The notes under the pieces: generated by a model
Databases searched by the model: none
What the model saw: the letters and a program-made list of their open reading frames with translations, nothing else
What the model was told of the DNA's origin: nothing
Shown here: in pieces, positions 33,798 to 47,093 of the stretch
Layout of the letters: every line of letters begins with the position of its first letter
How positions within the stretch are numbered: the stretch's first letter is position 1
Program-made: the position numbers and the translations under genes
From: Cryphonectria parasitica EP155
Lineage: Eukaryota > Ascomycota > Sordariomycetes > Diaporthales > Cryphonectriaceae
Assembly: GCF_011745365.1 (NCBI RefSeq)
Contig: NW_024468909.1
Coordinates: forward strand, 3,844,001-3,908,000
Direction of reading: 5' to 3'
Length of the DNA: 64,000 nt

Positions 33798-36250
33798 ATG
33801 CCTTCCAGTTACACCGTTACCTGGAGAGGGCCATCCCCCATGGCCTCGCCGAGTCGGAGGCCGAATCCCCTGAGGACAACAAAGTCCTTTACCAAGATCG
33901 AAAGCAATGACCCCCTCGCCTCTCCTCGCCCAAAGAGGGCTGCCACAATGCAGAACGGTGCCCTGCCGAAGCTAGTTACATCCAACAAGGAGACGGGCCC
34001 GCAGAAGATTGCCGAAGAGCCAGAGAGCGCCGACGCGTTCGAGAACAAACAAGGCGATGAGACGCCCGTCGAGCCCCAGCCGAGAGGCTCCGTCGATCTC
34101 GACGACCTGCCCATCGAACTGATCGGCCTGACGGACAACTTTATCGAGTCGTTGTCCACAAGGAGTCGACCAGCCCCTCCGACCATCGACAACATCTCGC
34201 AGCTGTTCCAGGATTTTTACTACACAGCTGCCCAACACATAAACACACACATCTCCGCACTGATATCGAAACACCGCCGCGAGACATCCCCCGCACCTTC
34301 CGCCTCGTCGAGGACATCGACTGCGAGCTTGCTGAGGGCCAAGGCGGCCTCCATCGGCAAGGATCGGCAAAAGGCTGGCACTCCCAAGGCGGACGCACCA
34401 GAGCAACAGATGATCACTGCAGACGAGATGACGGAGCGCAAGAGAAAGAGAAAGGCTATAGAACAGCAGCGTGGTACCCTGGAAGAGGCTGTCGAGAGAC
34501 GCTTGTGTGAGGGGATCTACGCCAAGATCTACCGGCACCGGACCACCCAGGACGAAGCTCAGGACGACAAGCTGCGTTCCAAGACGGCAGCCCTGGCGGT
34601 CGTCGGGATCGGCCTGACCGACTTGGGAGTGCAGTTGACTGAGTCCTCCGAGCCACCAGAGGCACAGGCGGAGAGGGCCGAGGAGGTTCGCAAGTGGCTG
34701 GACGGGGCGAGACAGGAGCTGATCGCCATGAACGAGAGTCGATATCCGCTGGGGAAGTTGAACCACCTCAAGACTGCGCACAAGAGTATTGTGGATACGC
34801 TCTCACATTTCCACCCCTCGTCCTCAGCCGACGAGATTATGCCCATGCTCATCTATACGCTCATTACCCTGCCTCCCGCGAATCTCAATGTTATAAGCGA
34901 CTTGAGGTTCATAGAGAGGTTCAGGTGGGAGCCGAAGCTCGTGGGAGAAGCCGCATACTGCATGACAAACCTGGAGGCCGCCATCAGCTTCCTCGAGACG
35001 GTGGATCTATCGACGTTGCGCTCAGACGAGGCACCCTCTGGGCCGCCTAGATCGTCCAGCCCGCCCAGGGCTGAGACTTTCCCTCCTGCATATTCCCCAA
35101 CACTGTCAGCCGCGACGAGCACGACAGCAGCGAGCGACGCTAACCCCGCTGGCACGGTGCGAAAACCCTCACCCTCCCCAGCCAACAGACTCAAGGTCGC
35201 ACAGGAACGCAATCGCCGCTTCAGCGACCTCGTGAATACACCCGCACAGGCTCTGGGCGCGGCCAGCGATGCCGTCCGCAACACGGCCGACCAGGGCTTG
35301 AAGAACATCAGCAACAGCTTAGGCGACAGCTACAGGATGCTGATGGGGAGGCTCCGCGAGCCGGCCAACGCAGACGCCGAGGTCGTAGTGCCCAAGACGC
35401 TCGAAGACGCCCGCAAACTGATCGGAACTCCACCGCTAGAAGATGACGCCTCGGTCACCAGCTCACAGAACCAAGAGGACAACAGCGCCAACCTCACTGA
35501 GTCTGGTGCGCGACGCCCGCGTCCTAGGGAAGACAAGGTGCTCAACCTCATCTCGGGCCGGACTAAGTCGTCTGCCGCCCGCGATCACTCTGCCGACAGC
35601 TCGCGCAGCGGCGAGAGCGGCACTAAGAGGCTGTCTGGTCTTTTCGGCGGGGATGATGGCGCCCTCGGTAGGGAAAACAGGACGTCTGGCGGTGGTGTCA
35701 CGACACCCAACCCGCTGACAGAGGGCATGCGGAATCTCAGCAACTCGCTGAATCCCATGGCCAAATTCGCAAGTGGTGTGGGTATGGGAATCGGGTCATT
35801 CCGGCCATTTGCGCGGACGCCAAGCCAACCTGTTACGCCGCAGGCCACAACTATATCGGGATCGGTCAAGTCTGGGTCGTCGGGGGCGGAGGGTGGTGAT
35901 TTGGCTACAGTAAGACTGACCCTTGGCACACATACACACACCCCCACACCTCCGCTACAACACTTAGTTCAACTTGAACGAACCCACGTGAGATGATATA
36001 AGCGTGAATTATGAAACATTCGAGAAGAAAGAAAAATAAACAAAAGCTGACGGTGAACCTAAAACAGGCCTTCCCCGAGCTGGCGGCCAATCTCCCACCC
36101 AAGGAGACGCCCAAGATCAATCCGCCCATCAAGCGCTTTATGGAGATGCAGAACCCTGCTGACCTGCGCATCGCGGAGGTGCTGGAGCTGCTGCGAGACT
36201 ACAGGCGGCTAGCGGGCGCTCTCAAGGAGATGGATGCCTTCAAGGAGTGA
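33798..36250 (+). CDS. VPS9-domain guanine nucleotide exchange factor
   Basis: Two exons, 33798-35909 and 36068-36250 (phase 0, donor GTAAGA, acceptor AACAG), giving 764 residues. The N-terminus is Pro/Ser/Lys-rich. Residues about 265-402 form a VPS9 domain: SADEIMPMLIYTLI, then PPANLNVISDLRFIERFRW and GEAAYCMTNLEAAISFL, with the Asp of SADE and the Tyr of GEAAYC that act in GDP release in Rabex-5-type domains. A long Ser/Pro/Gly-rich tail follows; exon 2 adds AFPELAANLPPKETPKINPP and a helical end. VPS9 proteins activate Rab5/Vps21-class GTPases on endosomes. No CUE domain is seen at the end, so it is more like yeast Muk1 than Vps9. The intron (158 nt) is longer than its neighbours; the acceptor choice rests on the conserved-looking C-terminus. 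Confidence 0.88.
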
Positions 36251-37428
36251 GGCTCTGTCTGTAACGGGAGGAGTGGGGAAGAGGAGTTGATGGCTTGGTT
36301 GAGATGAGCAAGCTGACAGCCTTCCTATTCTATTGAAAATGGTGTGGGTTTTTGGGAATAGATTCATAGACGGGCTGGGCTGACTGGTGTTATTCTCTGT
36401 TCTTCTTTGGTTCTTTTGATTCTGGGTGATGATGATAAAGGCGTCTGTTCACTCTGCTATTTGTCATTTTTCTCATTTGCTTGTTACATTATCGTGCTTA
36501 TCTTTTCACAATAGCATTGGTGCATTGGATCGGAGATCTGGGGTTTGGGAACCTCGACGGGATAGGATATGGATACGGGCAATCATTTTGCACTGCATTC
36601 AAACTTTGAATTTAGACTGTACAAGCTCAGCACAGAAAACAAATCCAGAAATACGCAGAAACACTATTCAAGGCATTCGGAGACGAACAACAGGTAGACA
36701 AATTTTGCAGGGTGAGAATCTGCGCAGCGTGTTCTTGTGTTCGTTTAGTTTTTTTTCTTCCTTTTTTCTTTTCACCTTCTCTTTTGTGCATTCAATTGGT
36801 ATTTATTGGATTGTCCCATTCTCTCATGAAGAGTAAAACGCCTATTTGGATATCGATTCCCAATGGTGCCAGTAACCCTTCCTTTGTTCCCCTCGTTTCC
36901 CTCTCGAAAATTTGGCTGAGAGGAGTTCGTTCCCATCCTCTTTCTCTCTCGCAGGGGCAGAACAAACGTGGTTCAGGCCTGTCTGGTGCCCAATAGCATG
37001 CGTTCCAGCCATGTCTTCTAGACCATGACAAGATAATTTTGGTATTTGTTCTTCTCGGTCCGTCTCCCCTTACTCTTCTTCTCGAGTTTAAGTCATCACC
37101 AAAAAAGGTGTGGTGCGGATGCCATGCTGCCTGAGGCAGATGGAGGGTATTGCCATCCTCAAAGCAGGCGTATATTTATGTAGTATTTTTTGAATCAAAT
37201 CGCATGGCTGCGACCCATCCGGTCTGGCGCTAATGTAAGCTAGGCGGTGCAAAATATGTTGTGTGTTGGTATGCGACGTGAGCGATCTAGGCTTCTTGTT
37301 ATGGGTTGATGGTGAACGCGGTGGGAGGGTAGGTGCTGGCCAAAGACGACGACCACCACCACCACGCTTGTCCCTCACGTCCGAATGGCTGGCTGAATCA
37401 ATGACCGGCGTTATGAGTGTCACGCCAC
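36251..37428. other. Convergent intergenic region
   Basis: The 3' ends of the VPS9-domain gene and alpha-actinin face each other. It is T-rich with low-complexity C/T stretches near 36730-36950. No gene is supported. Confidence 0.6.
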
Positions 37429-40425
37429 TCAGTGCACCCCATTGATCTTTCCCCCGTCAGCGCGCGGGCTGCCCGAACCGTTCGTCACGTCGCTCAGCGG
37501 TGCTTTAGTCGGGCTCGAACGCCCCGACGCCGTGTCCGTGGAGGTGGGCCCCACGCGGCCGTTGGTGATCAGCCGGTCCATGAAGGCGATGTAGTCGTAC
37601 TGTGGCTGGCCACGGTCCGACTGCATGTCAGGCCCCGTGTGCACGGGGATGATGTCGACCAGCTTGTCGATGACCTCATCCGGCACAAGTGAGTGACGGA
37701 GGTCCATCTCGGTGACGTAGGGCTTGCCGTCGGCGACCTCGCGGAAGGACTGGAAAACCTGCTCGGCCGTGTTCTGGTCCTCGGTGACGTCGACCATGAA
37801 GCGAATGAACTGTTCAAAAGAGACGCGGTCGTGGCCACCCGAGGCGTCGACAAAATAGTCGTGCATCTCGTCCTCGGAGTAGACGAGGCCGAGGGAGGCA
37901 AGCGCCGCGCTGAACTCAATCTCCTGCAGGTTGTTGGAATCGTCGCGGTCGAAGTAGCGGAAGACAGATTCGAACTCCTCAAGCTGAATAGGCGTGAGGT
38001 TGGTCATGCTGCGCGCCACCATCTGGTTGTCGAGGAAGGAGAGCTTCTTGGATATGGAGGACTGCACCAGCGACAGCTCGTAGCACAGCTCGTCGTAGGT
38101 GTAGGTCGTGAAGTCATTCTCCTCGATGTTGGCCTCCTGGCACTTGGCGTCGACCTCAGCAATCTTGACGAGGTAGGCATCCATCGGCGGCAGGTTGTCG
38201 CTCAGCTTGCGGACGTGATGAAGCTGGTCCTCGACATCGCCTTCCAGCCCTGATATGGCCAGCTGCATGGTGTTGAGGGCCATGGCGAAATCGTTTGCCT
38301 TTTCGGCAAAGGACTTGCGGAGGGCGTTTTTGATGCTGCCAGGCGGTGGTTGGTTAGTGATTTTAGGCCTCCTCAGTCTTGTTCATCAGTCACGAGCGCG
38401 GAGATGTCAGACTTACTCCCTGATGGTCTCATTTATCAGCTGTCCCCGGGCCATCTCTGCACTAGAGAGCTTTGCCCACTCCCTATCCAGGTTCTCCAGG
38501 CTCAGTTCAGCCGGTGGTTCATAGGGCCTCAGCCTGTACGTCCCGAGCTTTGTCTTGATGTTACCGAGCAGTGTCGCCAGCTCGCTCTTCTCGGCGACCC
38601 AGTCCCTCTTTTTGCCTCTCTTGTAGCCCGAGAACTCCGTAGCCTGGGCCTTGGCGTCTGCGTAGGTGCCCTCAAACTTGGCCGTCTGCCAGCCCTCAAC
38701 CTGCCCGCTGATGGCGGCGAGCAGTGCTCTCATGCGCCTCTCGTAGGCACTCTGCATCTCCCAGGCGCCCTGCATGTTGTTAACAAACTTTTCTACCCGG
38801 CGCCCTGCGTTCTCGACCTTCTCCATCTGCGAGAAGGCGTGGAACCAATAGGCGATGTAGGTCATCAAACTCCTCTCGTCGGGCTTGGCCACGTCACACA
38901 CGTCCTCGACGTCCAGCAGTTTGGGGATGCCAATCTCCTTGTGCGCCAGGTCGAAGGCGAGCTGCATGTTGCCCCTGTGGTCGGACTTGTCGAGCTCATC
39001 ATAGTCGATCAGGTCGGGCCGGTGGATGTCCAGGAGGGCGCAGAAGGCGAGACCATCGTTCCAGCTCCCGCTAAAGTCCCGCACATCACACTCGTCGTAG
39101 CATGCCGTCTTGCGCTGGCACCACAACAGAAGGCCCTCCTTCGCCGACATGCCGGCCTCGTTGATGTCGCTGATGGTGAATCTCAAAATGAGGGTCCATA
39201 TCAGGCCGAGGATAATCTTTCTGTTGCCGTCGACGACATCCTCGGCGCCAATGTTTGTCATCTGGATTCCCCTCGACTTGACAAAGTCCAGACCCAGGTT
39301 AACGTTCTCAAATCGCTGCACTCGCAGCCTGGGCTTGGCGGCATATCGGCCGAGGGACTCTTGAGACAGGCACTCAAGCAGATGGATAAGCATGACCTGT
39401 AGAATAGCAAAAGGTCAATTATCTTCTTCTTGTCTTGGGGAATTTGGCTTGATTATATAAAGTTGCAGGAGACACAAAAGGAAGAGAAAAAGAAGAAGGA
39501 TGGTAGAAAGACCTACACCATCGCTCAGGTCCTTGACCAGGTCAACCACTTCCAGCCCCCTGGCCTCGATCTTGGTGTTGAGCCATTTGGTAAAGGTCTT
39601 TTGCTGGACGGTAATCCAGCGCTGCTGATCAGCAAACGCCATCTTGGTCAAGAGCTGCTCATGCGGCGGCTCGGTGGCTGCGAGGGCGGCCTGTGGGTTG
39701 GCGACCTGGTACTTGCGTGTGGATGCGCCCCTCTTGCGACGGGTGAGGGGAGAATTGTTGGTGTTGACGTCCTCGTCGTCGCCCTGTGTGCTCCCGGTGG
39801 TGCTAGCGGCGGTGCTTGCTGCAGAGGCGGCGCGCTGTCGCTGTAGACGTGCCTGATGAAGCTGTTTGGCGTTGCCGCGGCTTCGGGGCAGGGGAATGCT
39901 CTGGTGATTTTGGTGGACGTGGCTGCTGTTCTGCTGCGGGGAATCTCTATCGGGATAGGATCCACCGGCCTTGTAGGAGGAGGAGGAGCAACGAGAGGGA
40001 GAGGGAGAGGTCGAGGGCGAGAACGAGTATGCCGCGTCTGCGCCAACCTGCTGGTGGTGGTTTGGCGGTGGTCTGAGCTGTGGTTGTAGTTGTTCTGGCT
40101 GCTGCTGCTGCTGCTTTTGTTGCAACTGCAAGTGTTGTTGACTATGATTGCAGGTCGCGTCGGAATAAAGGCTGCTGACGGTGGATCTCCTCGAGTCGTA
40201 GCTGGAGAAGATGTCGGAGGCTTCGTCCGAGGTAGCAGAGGCGGCGGAAATTGAATGTGGTCGGCCGGAGATCAGGGCAATGCCCAAAGCCGGTACAGGT
40301 GGTGCTTTGTTGGGTGGTGTTGATGGGACTTCTGGCGAGAGCGACTGGCCCGTGCAGCCGTTCGCCTCGTAAACACAACCACCACCATTTACAACATCCC
40401 CACCAGGCAACGCCTCGCGCTCCAT
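37429..40425 (-). CDS. ain1: Alpha-actinin
   Basis: Three exons: 40425-39517, 39396-38417, 38335-37429 (introns 120 and 81 nt, GTAGGT and GTAAGT donors), coding 931 residues. The N-terminal 260 residues are low-complexity with a Gln-rich tract, as in other filamentous fungi. Two calponin-homology domains follow: the first begins QQRWITVQQKTFTKWLN near residue 267 and crosses the exon 1/2 join (LSDG/VMLIHLLECL), the second holds GLLLWCQRKTACYDECDVRDF. A short spectrin-type rod comes next, then two EF hands with loops DRDDSNNLQEIE and DASGGHDRVSFE, both with the 12-residue calcium-loop pattern. The protein cross-links actin filaments, in fungi at septation rings and hyphal tips. The start at 40425 is the first ATG of the open frame; its context is good (GTCATGG). 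Confidence 0.95.
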
Positions 40426-40607
40426 GACTGGGCCGCCGTTGCTGGTTTGGTCCCTGGCTAGGTGCGTGGCAGTAGCAGGGGCTGGGGGGTTGTGGTTGGG
40501 GGGGTAATCCTCTATAGCGTGTACCGTTCTGTGCAGTGGTAGTGTGTACCACTAGAGCCTGTACGTACTATAGCGGAGCCTATAGCGTTGTGTGTAACTC
40601 CAGCGTA

Positions 40608-40635
40608 GTGCCGCGGTAAATATTTACTGCGGTAC
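40608..40635. repeat. Palindrome upstream of alpha-actinin
   Basis: The core is CCGCGGTAAA then TATTTACTGCGG (40611-40632); 20 of 22 bases are self-complementary, with one more G-T and two paired positions outside. Confidence 0.8.
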
Positions 40636-43600
40636 TGTCGGTAGCGTCGGTAGTGCGTCCGCTGCTGGACGGGGAACGAGATTGGCCTGCAGGTGGGCAC
40701 CAGCCCTGTAAGAAGCCACAAGCTACTGCGTGCACTGTTGTGTCCAGGCCCAATCGACTCGAACCCGACCCGCCTTTTGACCCCCTTCGCGGCCCAATCG
40801 ATAGGTCAAAGTTGGAATATCCAATCTCGAGCGTCGAAAATGAGGAGATGGAAATAATTTCCCACGTGAGGCTATTCGTAAAAGAGTGGTAGTAATAGTT
40901 CTGTTCTCCCCGCTTCTCCGTCCAAGGTTCAGGAGAGCAAGAAGACAGACTAAAAATAAATGAAATAATATATGAAAACGAAAGAGGAGGAAAGAAAAAG
41001 AAAGGGGCCAGATTCACCCATCCATTCAATCGTTTCTTTCAGCAAATAATTAATCCTTCCATTCATCCAGATCTAAAGATCGAGGAAAGGGTTGTCCTCC
41101 CCTTTTGACTTTTTTTTTTCTTCCTTTCCTTCTGAACTTTACTCAACCCAATCGACTCTCCTCTCGACCCCAGAACCTACCCTGTTGAGACGAGGGATGA
41201 ATAGGGGTCTCATCATGCTGTCCGCGCCTCTTTGCGTCCTCTCTCTTTCCTCTTTTTAAACCCCCTCAGGTTTATCTGAAACGCCCTCCCACCCTCAGAA
41301 ACTCGCCATCCACCAACACAACTGGCAAATCAGATGCCTCATCAACCACCTCAACAGGGCGGTACCTTTTCCTCAATTCTACCATTCTTTATGCGTCGCC
41401 TCTTGGACTGGCAAGGGATATCCTGGCCCTGCCGTGGCACTTTGGCACAACGGCTTGAGATCGAGGTGGCGATCGTGCTATTCTATTTTCGGGCCACACA
41501 ACGTACATGGACAACCCATGGGGCTCGCGTGATGGACTGACGAGTCAACCTTGACGTGTGAGTGGTCGTCCACTGGCGTTTGTTTGTGTGGCTTATTCTA
41601 CCCCGAGACGCATGAAAGATCCCCCCGGACCAGATTCCACGCCGGGCCCACCGGTCCGCGGGACATCATGCAGCACATACTCAACCTGAGGGAGATCATC
41701 TCTCTTTTGGTGGCCTTGGTGTTGAAGTTCTAGGGATTGAGACGAGATCCCCAGACGTCTCAAGCCTGTAGTCTTGGGCAAGGTGTGGACTGGATTGATT
41801 GGGACATGTGTTTTGAAACATCGCGCCATGCTAGTCCAGACCCTCTCGAATAAGGACAGCTTGGAGAAAGATTGGTCGAGAGAATGACGGATTTCATGGG
41901 TAAACTCTCACTTTGTGGATCAATTTCATATTGCTGGGAGGGAGAACACAGCCACGGCTCAGACCAGAAAGGCCATGTCCGTTATCCCAGCAGGTGGGTG
42001 ACCAAGTAGTCTCTTTGTGGTTTGCAGGAAAGCCAAGGGAGAGAGGCTTGATGCAGCATTTCCCAGATCCACTAGCACACAACCTCCGGAGCCACGCACT
42101 CGTCATCGGCCATCTCTAATCGGGCAAATCACAGACAAACAGACATTCCTTTCTCTCAAAGTCGAGTGTTCCAGCCCTGTGCCGGGACCAGTCGTCCAGA
42201 GGCAGCTCTCTTGGGAGGGAGGGGGTGGTTTCGTCGCTTGTCTGCAACATCAGACGACCAGTCCAGTCGGCGCCGCTGGTATGGCTGTTAAATCGCCCCA
42301 CAACCGAGTGCGTCCGAGTGTGTCGGCGCCACCAGCACTGATTTCAATGCGCGCAGCGGGACTGTGGCAAGATATGACGGTTTTGTTGTGGGGTTTGGAC
42401 AACGTTCGTAGAGCCCAGGTAGGCGTATGAGAGAGAGCGAGGCCCTGAAAGTATCGGGTGATGGAGACCGCCGGAGGGAAAGCTGCTCTAGAGGTCAAGT
42501 ATGGTGCGCGCATCTCTCTAGTGAAGATTAGGAAACACGGTGAATTCGGGCGTGAACAGGCAGTCCCGTCCTCAGACTCACCTACGAGACGGGTCTCTGT
42601 AGTCTCTAGAGATTTGTCTAGGATCGCAGGTTTCTGTTTTTCTTGACTGGTGAGGAGGGCGTTCTGTCCATAGAAAAGAAGGACATGATGTCTCTCTGAT
42701 ATGCAGAGCATGTACAAATTTCAGCGTCATTCATACACTCCATCCGCACGCCTCTTCTTGGAACAGGGTGTGCCAACAGCGCACATCACTACCCCAGACT
42801 CAAACCAAGCGGACTACTCCCATTTTGAATCGTAATCGGTCGCAGATAGCAGACGAAGTACACATTGCTCATACAAGCTTCTTGGGCCACCTTGGAATGC
42901 TGGACCATCCAACCCCTCCTGGTGATACATCAAGCCATGAGATTTCTCACGCTCGGCATATGCCTTTGTCAATCGCTGCCCATATCAGCATCGAAAGTAC
43001 TGAAGACACAGTTGATGGCATAGATCTCCATGGGCTACCCCACTAACATAGGACGGTGCATTGTAGTAACTATGCTGCGCCGCGATCATGCATCTACTAT
43101 AGTCACTGGGGGGGCCACGATGCCGCTTACGAAATGGCCCTGACCCATATTCCGGTGTATTATGATATGTCACCCGTCTGAGGAACATATACCCTTCCAC
43201 ACATCATCACAACTCTTGGGTAGGACGCACCACCAAATTGAATACACCGTCACCACCTGCTTTGCTCGGGAGTGTTTAGGCTGCGACTAATGACGACTGA
43301 TGACCTCCTCGCCCCCTCTCACCGTTGCGGAGTCCATCTCATTTTCGAATCCTCCTTACAAAGCAACAGACCGTAACCTGTCAATGATATTGACCGGCCC
43401 CCAACGGCTACCTAACATGGAAACTTGATGATTCGCCTCCCGAGGCCTGCCATGGGCATACACACTCAGACGTGAGTGGCGGCTAGCATGAAGCATCAGC
43501 TAGCGACCGAGGGTGCTTACAACCCCATCTCTTGATTTATTGATCCATTCTGCAAGCCTGCAGAGATGGGGTGGTATCCAGTTGAGTACGAACACGTAGA

Positions 43601-45399
43601 GAGTTACGAGGGCAGTCTCTTGGGGGCGTGTTCACAGTACATTGCAGGCACGGAGTACGCGCAAAAAGGACTTTTGTTCGCCAAAGAGAGACAAAGAAAT
43701 TAGCTGCTGCCTACTCAATTACCTACCTGCTCAAACCAGTCACCCAGATACCTATCGATGGATGGGAGGGACACTCTCCACCACAGGTTCCTGCTTGGGC
43801 TGTTACGGTAAAAGGTGAGTGACGACATGCTTTAGCTAACAGGTCGAGCGGCCAGCGGGATGCGCGCAGCTTGCGTAATTGTGTGTGTGTCTATTGCGTG
43901 TCCCTAATCACCCAAATCACCCCTTTCACGTTTGAACTTTTCATCCAAGAAGAACATCAACGACTGATCGGTCTTAGGTGGGTCGAGTGTGAGATTCACC
44001 GCCGCGAGGGAAACACTTTGGGGGTTGAATTGGACACTACGAGAGGCTGTCGTCATATCAATATGTACAGGTCTCATAGGTTGATGATCCTAGGGCTGAA
44101 TTCAAGAAGGTTGAGAATTAGAAATGACAATAAGCCAAGATACGAACAACAACAACAAAAAGTGAGCTGTCAGCTTCACGTACACCTGCGGCTCCTGGGA
44201 TGTCATTGCAGACACGTGCTGACGGGCATATGCATCTTGCTGTAAGCAGCATGGACGCGTATTAGTGCTGGACCGATTGACCCGACTGCAGGCAACTAGA
44301 TTCAGCGCATTATATCAGAGTGCAACTTTTTCGGTTTGCGAGAAGAGGCAGATTTAGCTCTGATCAAGTAGCTTTCTGGTCTTGTCTCCCGTATAATTTC
44401 TGAGAATACGAAACGATCATTGTCTCCTTGATCTGTGACGGGAAGGGGGGTCTTCTGGGGCTGAAATGGTCATTCGTATCAGTTGCTGTAAGTCGTCTGC
44501 CGTTCTTACTAGTAAGTTGTTATTTCGCCATGGTCATGCGGATCTGACTACATGCCTAGGTGCTTGTTGAACACCGTAGAAGACCAACTAAGATAATGAT
44601 GACATAGTAGTATAAATCCAAAGTGAAGTAAAGATAGAAGGACAAAACCACCCAGAAACGACTGTCGGAGGGGGAGGAGAGGAGTAAATAACGAATTATC
44701 CAGGGTGCCTTCTTATCACACATAGCCCCTCCCCACACCCCCGGAAGAAGAAAAAGAACTTCAAAGCTACCGCACGCCGTGACGGGGCCAGCCGGAAGCT
44801 TGCCAAAGTGTCAATTTAGAAGACTGAGGACGGTGTGACATGATTCAGAGTGCTTACGGGCTTACGTGCGTTGTTGCGGCGATCAATTCCTGGGGTGCAA
44901 AATGATACCTAAACGGGCACTTACGGGAACATCACAGGAAGACCAGAAGAATCTGGCCAGCATGTTTGATTGGGTCGAGTATACGAATGTAACGCTGCGA
45001 GTACAAACACTTTGGTAGCTGGATGCACCATGTTCCTTAGACTAAGGTGGGGGCCGAAATTTCCCCAAAGCTTACATGAATATGGACGACCAAAATAGGC
45101 TTGGACGACACACAGACCGACCGGAATCATTCCGTCCTAGATGGATGACCAAGTACTTGGCAAAAGCATAAAAATAATTGATGTCGTTTATTATTCACGC
45201 GCATTTTAAGCTGCGAGGTACTCCTATGTTATAGCACCGTCGTGTAGACGAAGTGAAGACTCTCAAACAAAGTAAAGTAACTGACAAAGGATGGGTTCTG
45301 GTTCAAAACAGTGAAAGGGTTCCGGGCTGGTTTTGACCCTCTGGATGTCTACTTTAACCTGTGCTGAGAAACACGATAAATAAGCCGCCAGACTCGGAG

Positions 45400-45415
45400 C
45401 CCCCCCCCCCCCCCC
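45400..45415. repeat. Homopolymer run C16
   Basis: Sixteen C in a row on the plus strand. Length may be affected by sequencing. Confidence 0.85.
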
Positions 45416-46517
45416 ACCTCTCCATACACTGCATTCCTCCCTCTCTTAAACGCCCTGACCGACCGTTGCCACCACTGAGGTCAACACGAAGAAAGCCCCC
45501 ACAGGGCAGGACCGTAACAGGCAACAGAATTACCAGACGCTGTGATCGTTCGATGCTCAACGAGCTGCCTCAGCTGGTGGAGGTACGGTGACAGAAGGAT
45601 GTATCCACCTACCTTTTCCCCCCTCCGATGAATTACTACCGGCAACTTTGACACCCGTGAGCGACCGTTTCTTCCTCCGAGACACGATGGATGGCTGAAT
45701 GACGTTTTGATTTGTAATTCCAGAAGGATTTGGTTCTTTTGCTCAACCTTCCTGGATAACTTGACTACTTTATTGCTCCGTCCCCTTCTATCGACAAATG
45801 TAACAGGATTTCCGTGGTTGTCGCGGTTCTATATGTGATCATATATGAAAGCTTGTGCCATCAGCCTCCGGACCCGGCCGGCTCCGGAAGAGCCGCAGGG
45901 GGGGGGGGCGGATATCGACAGATAATTGCCGAGCAGTTGAGGAAGGATTATACCCAATGCAGTGGTTTAGACTGTCGGTAGGAGCCAGGCAACAGAATAA
46001 AATCGGGCCAATAAAGTTCTGACGGTTGCAGCGGAGTGGAGTGCTTGCTGAACTTAGATACCGGGGGTCCACAAAGAGGACGATCGTGCATGAAGTCGAA
46101 TGCTGACCCACGTTGAAAAGTTTACACAGTACTTAGTAGACTTCATTACCATTGACCGGTCTTATTATCCTCTCATTACGTATGCATTATGTCCAAGGGC
46201 TGGAGAAAAGAAAGACAGATAAGAAGAAGAAGAAGCAATAAAAATATGTTGCCAAGAGAGAGGGGCGGGGGGAGATCTTTAAAAAAAAAAGAAAAAAAAA
46301 GGAAAATAAGATCCAACGCTCTGCAAATGCTAGCCAGCCCAGTCTTCAGATGCCAGAATATGTTGCTGTAAACGTGAAGTAGAAAGAAAGAAAGAAACAA
46401 GAAAAATTACAGTGATGCTAGGCATGCCCTTCGTTTAACCGTACAAAAGAGATAATGTTGATACAAACAAGCCGACCAAGATCCGAAACAAAGCCATCTT
46501 CTTACAAAAGCAAAAGC

Positions 46518-47057
46518 TCACCAGTCCGCCAAATCCTTCCATCCTTTGCTCATGACAGACCGGGCCAGATCCTGCCCTCTCCCCACAATTCTATCCTTGA
46601 AAGCGGCGAGCCACATCAGCTCCATAGCGCCGTCTTCCGATTGCGTGACGACACTGATGCCGCCGTAGAACGTCTCGGCAACCCGCACGGGAAAAGCCAA
46701 CAAGTCAGGCTGCGCAGTGGCCGCCAGCGCAGCGTCCAGCCCACGACACACGTGCGCTGCGACGGTGCGGAGCTGGTCTGTGCCGTAGGCCTCCGGGTCA
46801 ACGTTGTTGTTGGGACGCGGCGGCCCGTAGCCCGCCTGCTGCCGCAAGTCCTCGTCCACCACGGGTGCCGAGATGGTGTGGCCCAGGAGCCCAATGCACG
46901 GGTAGAAGAGGACCTGCGCTGTCCAGTAGTAGGTGAAGGTCAGCGCGGCCAGGGCGTCGCGGAACGAGATGGGCTCGCCAAAGGGAACGTGGGCCGCTGC
47001 CTGGTGGCGATGGTGATGATGATGATGATGATGATGATGGCCTCCGCCTCCTCGGGA

Positions 47058-47093
<36 letters not shown>

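Larger units (their letters stand above)
40426..46517. other. Six-kilobase stretch with no supported gene
   Basis: The first 900 bp are the alpha-actinin upstream region, with a CACGTG site near 40863 and a near-perfect 22-bp palindrome at 40611-40632. Beyond that, frames of up to 155 codons exist (42250-42717 minus, 42017-42430 plus) but show no domain or family. A run of 16 C (45400-45415) and a run of 11 G (45898-45908) occur. No tRNA or 5S rRNA was recognised by eye. Undetected spliced genes or noncoding RNAs cannot be ruled out. Confidence 0.5.

Noticed and set aside
33972..34781. Minus-strand frame of 269 codons within the VPS9-domain gene
   Set aside because: It is antisense to a well-supported exon with a conserved domain; long shadow frames are expected in GC-rich coding DNA.
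38350..39402. Plus-strand frame of 350 codons over alpha-actinin
   Set aside because: It overlaps the calponin-homology exon on the other strand and has no recognisable sequence of its own.
42250..42717. Minus-strand frame of 155 codons and the overlapping plus frame 42017-42430
   Set aside because: No domain, no intron context and unusual residue use; nothing beyond frame length supports them.
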